From the NCBI GenBank assembly GCA_963735025.1, contig CAVTJG010000020.1, positions 1-64,000 of the forward strand: a stretch of DNA of 64,000 nucleotides, read 5' to 3'. A model generated the notes under the pieces. That model had not been told where the DNA came from and did not search any database. It was given only the letters and a program-made list of their open reading frames with translations. The position numbers and the translations under genes are program-made. The stretch's first letter is position 1; every line of letters begins with the position of its first letter. Positions 61,974 through 64,000 of this stretch are shown piece by piece. The DNA is from JAABRB01 sp963735025 (GTDB taxonomy: Bacteria > Pseudomonadota > Gammaproteobacteria > Burkholderiales > SG8-39).

Positions 61974-64000
61974 TTACGCTTGCATGGGGTGGCCCTCGCC
62001 GGCGCGCCGCCAGGCCGCGTGGATCGCCCCGACGAGCCGGCGGGGGTCGACCGGTTTGGTGACGTGCGCGTCGAATCCGGCGGCGAGCGCGCGATTGCGA
62101 TGCCGCTCGCCCGCGTAGGCGGTCACCGCGAGAACCGGGATCGGTCGGCCGGTCGGCGTGTCGGCGCGTGTCTCGAGGGAACGCAGCTGCTCCAGAAGGG
62201 CGTAGCCGTCTTCTCCGGGCAGCTCGATGTCGCACAGGATCACCGACGGCGGATCGCGCGCAAGTCGCCGCTGGAGCTGTTCGAGCGCCTCGGGTACTGT
62301 GCTGGCAGTAGTGACCCGCGCGCCTTGCCGCTCGAGGACGGCCCGCATGACCTCGAGCGTGTCCGCGTGGTCGTCGACGACCAGCAGTGCGCAGCCGGCG
62401 AGCGCTCCCGTCTCACGGGCGTCGCGGCGCAATTCGCCGGGCGGCGGAGGGCCGTCCTCGACGACGCTGGCCATTGCATCGCGATTCGCATCGTCATTCT
62501 GCCGCGCCGCTGCCGCCTCGGGCAACAGCACGACGAGTGTCGTTCCGCGGTCGGTGCCCGGACTCGTCGCCTCGATCGTGCCGCCGTGCAGCTCGACGAG
62601 CTGCTTCACCAGCGCGAGACCGAGACCGAGTCCGCCCGCGCGACGGCGACTCGAGCTGTCGGCCTGACGGAACGGATCGAACACATGCGGCAGGAACTCG
62701 GACGAGATTCCGGTGCCGGTGTCGGCCATCGTCAGGCGGAGACGGTCCTCCGACCGGTCGAGGTGTACCCCGATCGCGCCGCCCGGCGGCGTGAACTTCA
62801 GCGCGTTCGACACGAGGTTTCCCACGATCTGGGCGAGCCGCCGGGGATCGCCCATCACCTCTGCGTTGCACACGGAGGCTGCGACGTCGCATCGAAGTGT
62901 GACCCCTTTCGCGGCCGCGGCTGACTGCTGGCCGGCGACCACCTCGGCGGCGACGTCGGCCAGCCGCACGCGATGCACCTCCAGCCGGATCTGCCCGACA
63001 GCCATCCGGGAGGAATCGAGCAGGCTCTCGATGAGCCGCTGCTGCGCGGCTACGTTTCGCTTGATCGCGGCAGCGCCGCGTCGCACAGCTTCCGGCGCGA
63101 CCGCATCCTGTCCGAGGATGTGCGCCCAGCCCTGGATCGCGTTGAGCGGTGTGCGCAGCTCATGCGACAGCACCACCTGGAATTCGTCCTTTGTCCGGTT
63201 CGCTGCCTCGGCGTCTTTCCGGGCGGCCTCCTCCTGCGCGAGCGCGCGGACCCGCTCGCGTCCGGCAAGCTCCCGCTCGGCGATGTGCGCTTGCATCCGG
63301 CGGTTCGCCTCGGCGAGCTCGCGCGTCCGCGACGCGACGCGGTTTTCGAGGTGCTCGTTCGCGCGACGCCACTGCTCGGTCATGATGCCCGCGAGCGCCA
63401 GCGCTCGGTCGCGGGTGGAGACGAGGACGTGCGAGATCGCGAACACGAGCAGGCTGAGCGCCAGACCTCCTGCGAGCAGCCACCACTCGCGGTTGGCACC
63501 GACGTGCGGCTCGAATGCCGGGAGCGCCGTCGCGCGCATCGTCCAGGGGCGTCCGAGCAATGTGATCACGCTGCTTCTCTGGAGTCCGGGCGTGCCGGCC
63601 CGCTGCACCATGCCGGTGCTGGCGTAGAGCAGTTCACCTTCGTCCGCCGTCAGGCCGTCGTAGATGCGCACGTCGAGCGGGCTGGATTCCGGCGGCACGA
63701 CGCTGCGCATCAACTCGTCGACTGCGATCGGGCTGAACACCCACCCGACCAGGGTGCCGACCGGTTTGCCGCGCCGCATGACCGGGAGATACATGACGAC
63801 GTCTGCCGGCCCGCTCGCCGTGTCGCGATTCTGCGGCCCGGACAGCGCCACAGCGCCCGCGTCGCGTGCACGGAACATCGCCGCGCGCTGTATCGGGTCG
63901 GTATACAGGTCGTAGCCGAGCGCGCGCGCGCCGTGCGGCTCGAGATAGAGGATCGCGCCGTACTCCAGGCGTTCGCCCGGCGGGTGAACGGCGTAATCGG
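61974..64000 (-). CDS. CHASE-domain hybrid histidine kinase (5' end beyond the window)
   Basis: The visible part, about 675 residues, starts inside a CHASE periplasmic domain (EYGAILYLEPHGARALGYDL just inside the edge, then VVMYLPVMRRGKPVGTLVGW), followed by one transmembrane helix (WLLAGGLALSLLVFAISHVL), a coiled coil, a HisKA box QVVLSHELRTPLNAIQGWAH, an HATPase (IVGNLVSNALKFTPPGGAIG, GLGLGLALVKQLVELHGGTI) and a C-terminal receiver (ALLVVDDHADTLEVMRAVLE, Asp in ILCDIELPGEDG). The start of the gene lies beyond base 64000. It is the fifth kinase in the window and an apparent orphan. Confidence 0.87.
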   Translation of the reverse strand, partial: DYAVHPPGERLEYGAILYLEPHGARALGYDLYTDPIQRAAMFRARDAGAVALSGPQNRDTASGPADVVMYLPVMRRGKPVGTLVGWVFSPIAVDELMRSVVPPESSPLDVRIYDGLTADEGELLYASTGMVQRAGTPGLQRSSVITLLGRPWTMRATALPAFEPHVGANREWWLLAGGLALSLLVFAISHVLVSTRDRALALAGIMTEQWRRANEHLENRVASRTRELAEANRRMQAHIAERELAGRERVRALAQEEAARKDAEAANRTKDEFQVVLSHELRTPLNAIQGWAHILGQDAVAPEAVRRGAAAIKRNVAAQQRLIESLLDSSRMAVGQIRLEVHRVRLADVAAEVVAGQQSAAAAKGVTLRCDVAASVCNAEVMGDPRRLAQIVGNLVSNALKFTPPGGAIGVHLDRSEDRLRLTMADTGTGISSEFLPHVFDPFRQADSSSRRRAGGLGLGLALVKQLVELHGGTIEATSPGTDRGTTLVVLLPEAAAARQNDDANRDAMASVVEDGPPPPGELRRDARETGALAGCALLVVDDHADTLEVMRAVLERQGARVTTASTVPEALEQLQRRLARDPPSVILCDIELPGEDGYALLEQLRSLETRADTPTGRPIPVLAVTAYAGERHRNRALAAGFDAHVTKPVDPRRLVGAIHAAWRRAGEGHPMQA

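Overview
The window is chromosomal DNA of a GC-rich (roughly two thirds G+C) Gram-negative bacterium. It is most likely a betaproteobacterium, judging from the Ku N-terminus, the opgGH pair, the tRNA-Arg(ACG) remnant and the general protein style. There is no rRNA, no intact tRNA and no CRISPR array. Two parts differ sharply. Bases 1 to about 2713 are the AT-richer end of an integrated element: an IS630-family insertion sequence, a HigBA-type toxin-antitoxin pair, a set of TGTGACC repeats, and a 3' tRNA-Arg fragment that looks like an attachment site, followed by the old tRNA terminator. From about 2.7 kb to the right edge is a long accessory stress and cell-envelope region.

That region holds, in order: a GNAT acetyltransferase and a broken endonuclease/exonuclease/phosphatase gene; CsbD, DUF4124, DUF6496, PRC-barrel, hemerythrin and SDR stress genes (4.7-9.1 kb); relics of YetF and Ku; two phospholipase-D genes, a cupin and small membrane proteins (10-15.5 kb); DUF1328, YihY, AI-2E, MscS and DUF748 envelope genes (15.7-23.3 kb); a duplicated-domain secreted protein and a yqjD/yqjE-like operon (23.4-25.5 kb); a sigma-54 response regulator, a second YqjD, MgtC, an M48 protease, BON and CsbD2 (25.9-30.3 kb); a lytic transglycosylase and a giant CheB-CheR-PAS-kinase (31-36 kb); a hybrid kinase and opgGH (36.6-42.7 kb); an MlaC/OmpA/DUF4398 operon, DUF1328 and a second AI-2E (42.8-47.2 kb); kinases, EF-hand, entericidin, DksA-like, DUF4142 and DUF2254 (47.2-53.5 kb); then kinase/response regulators, BON2, AlgH, a second sigma-54 activator, rhodanese, a ferritin-like protein and a hybrid CHASE kinase cut by the window edge (53.8-64 kb).

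The main discovery is regulatory. Correctly oriented sigma-54 promoters (GGGCAYG-N4-TTGC, always GG-N10-GC) stand in front of most of these small stress and envelope genes: 22 strong and 12 weaker matches by eye. The same region encodes two sigma-54 activators with nearly identical DNA-recognition helices, several hybrid kinases and several receiver proteins. A 13-bp palindrome, GGYAA-N3-TTRCC, recurs upstream of many of these promoters and is a candidate activator site. I read the region as a clustered sigma-54 envelope-stress regulon with its own regulators inside it.

The spaces between these units contain relics of ordinary genes: Ku, YetF, sorbosone dehydrogenase, a MetE-like protein, an FAD oxidoreductase, DUF1772 and probably a cytochrome c. 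Six otherwise good genes carry apparent single-base frameshifts. Real decay and base-calling indels in a draft assembly cannot be told apart from the sequence alone.
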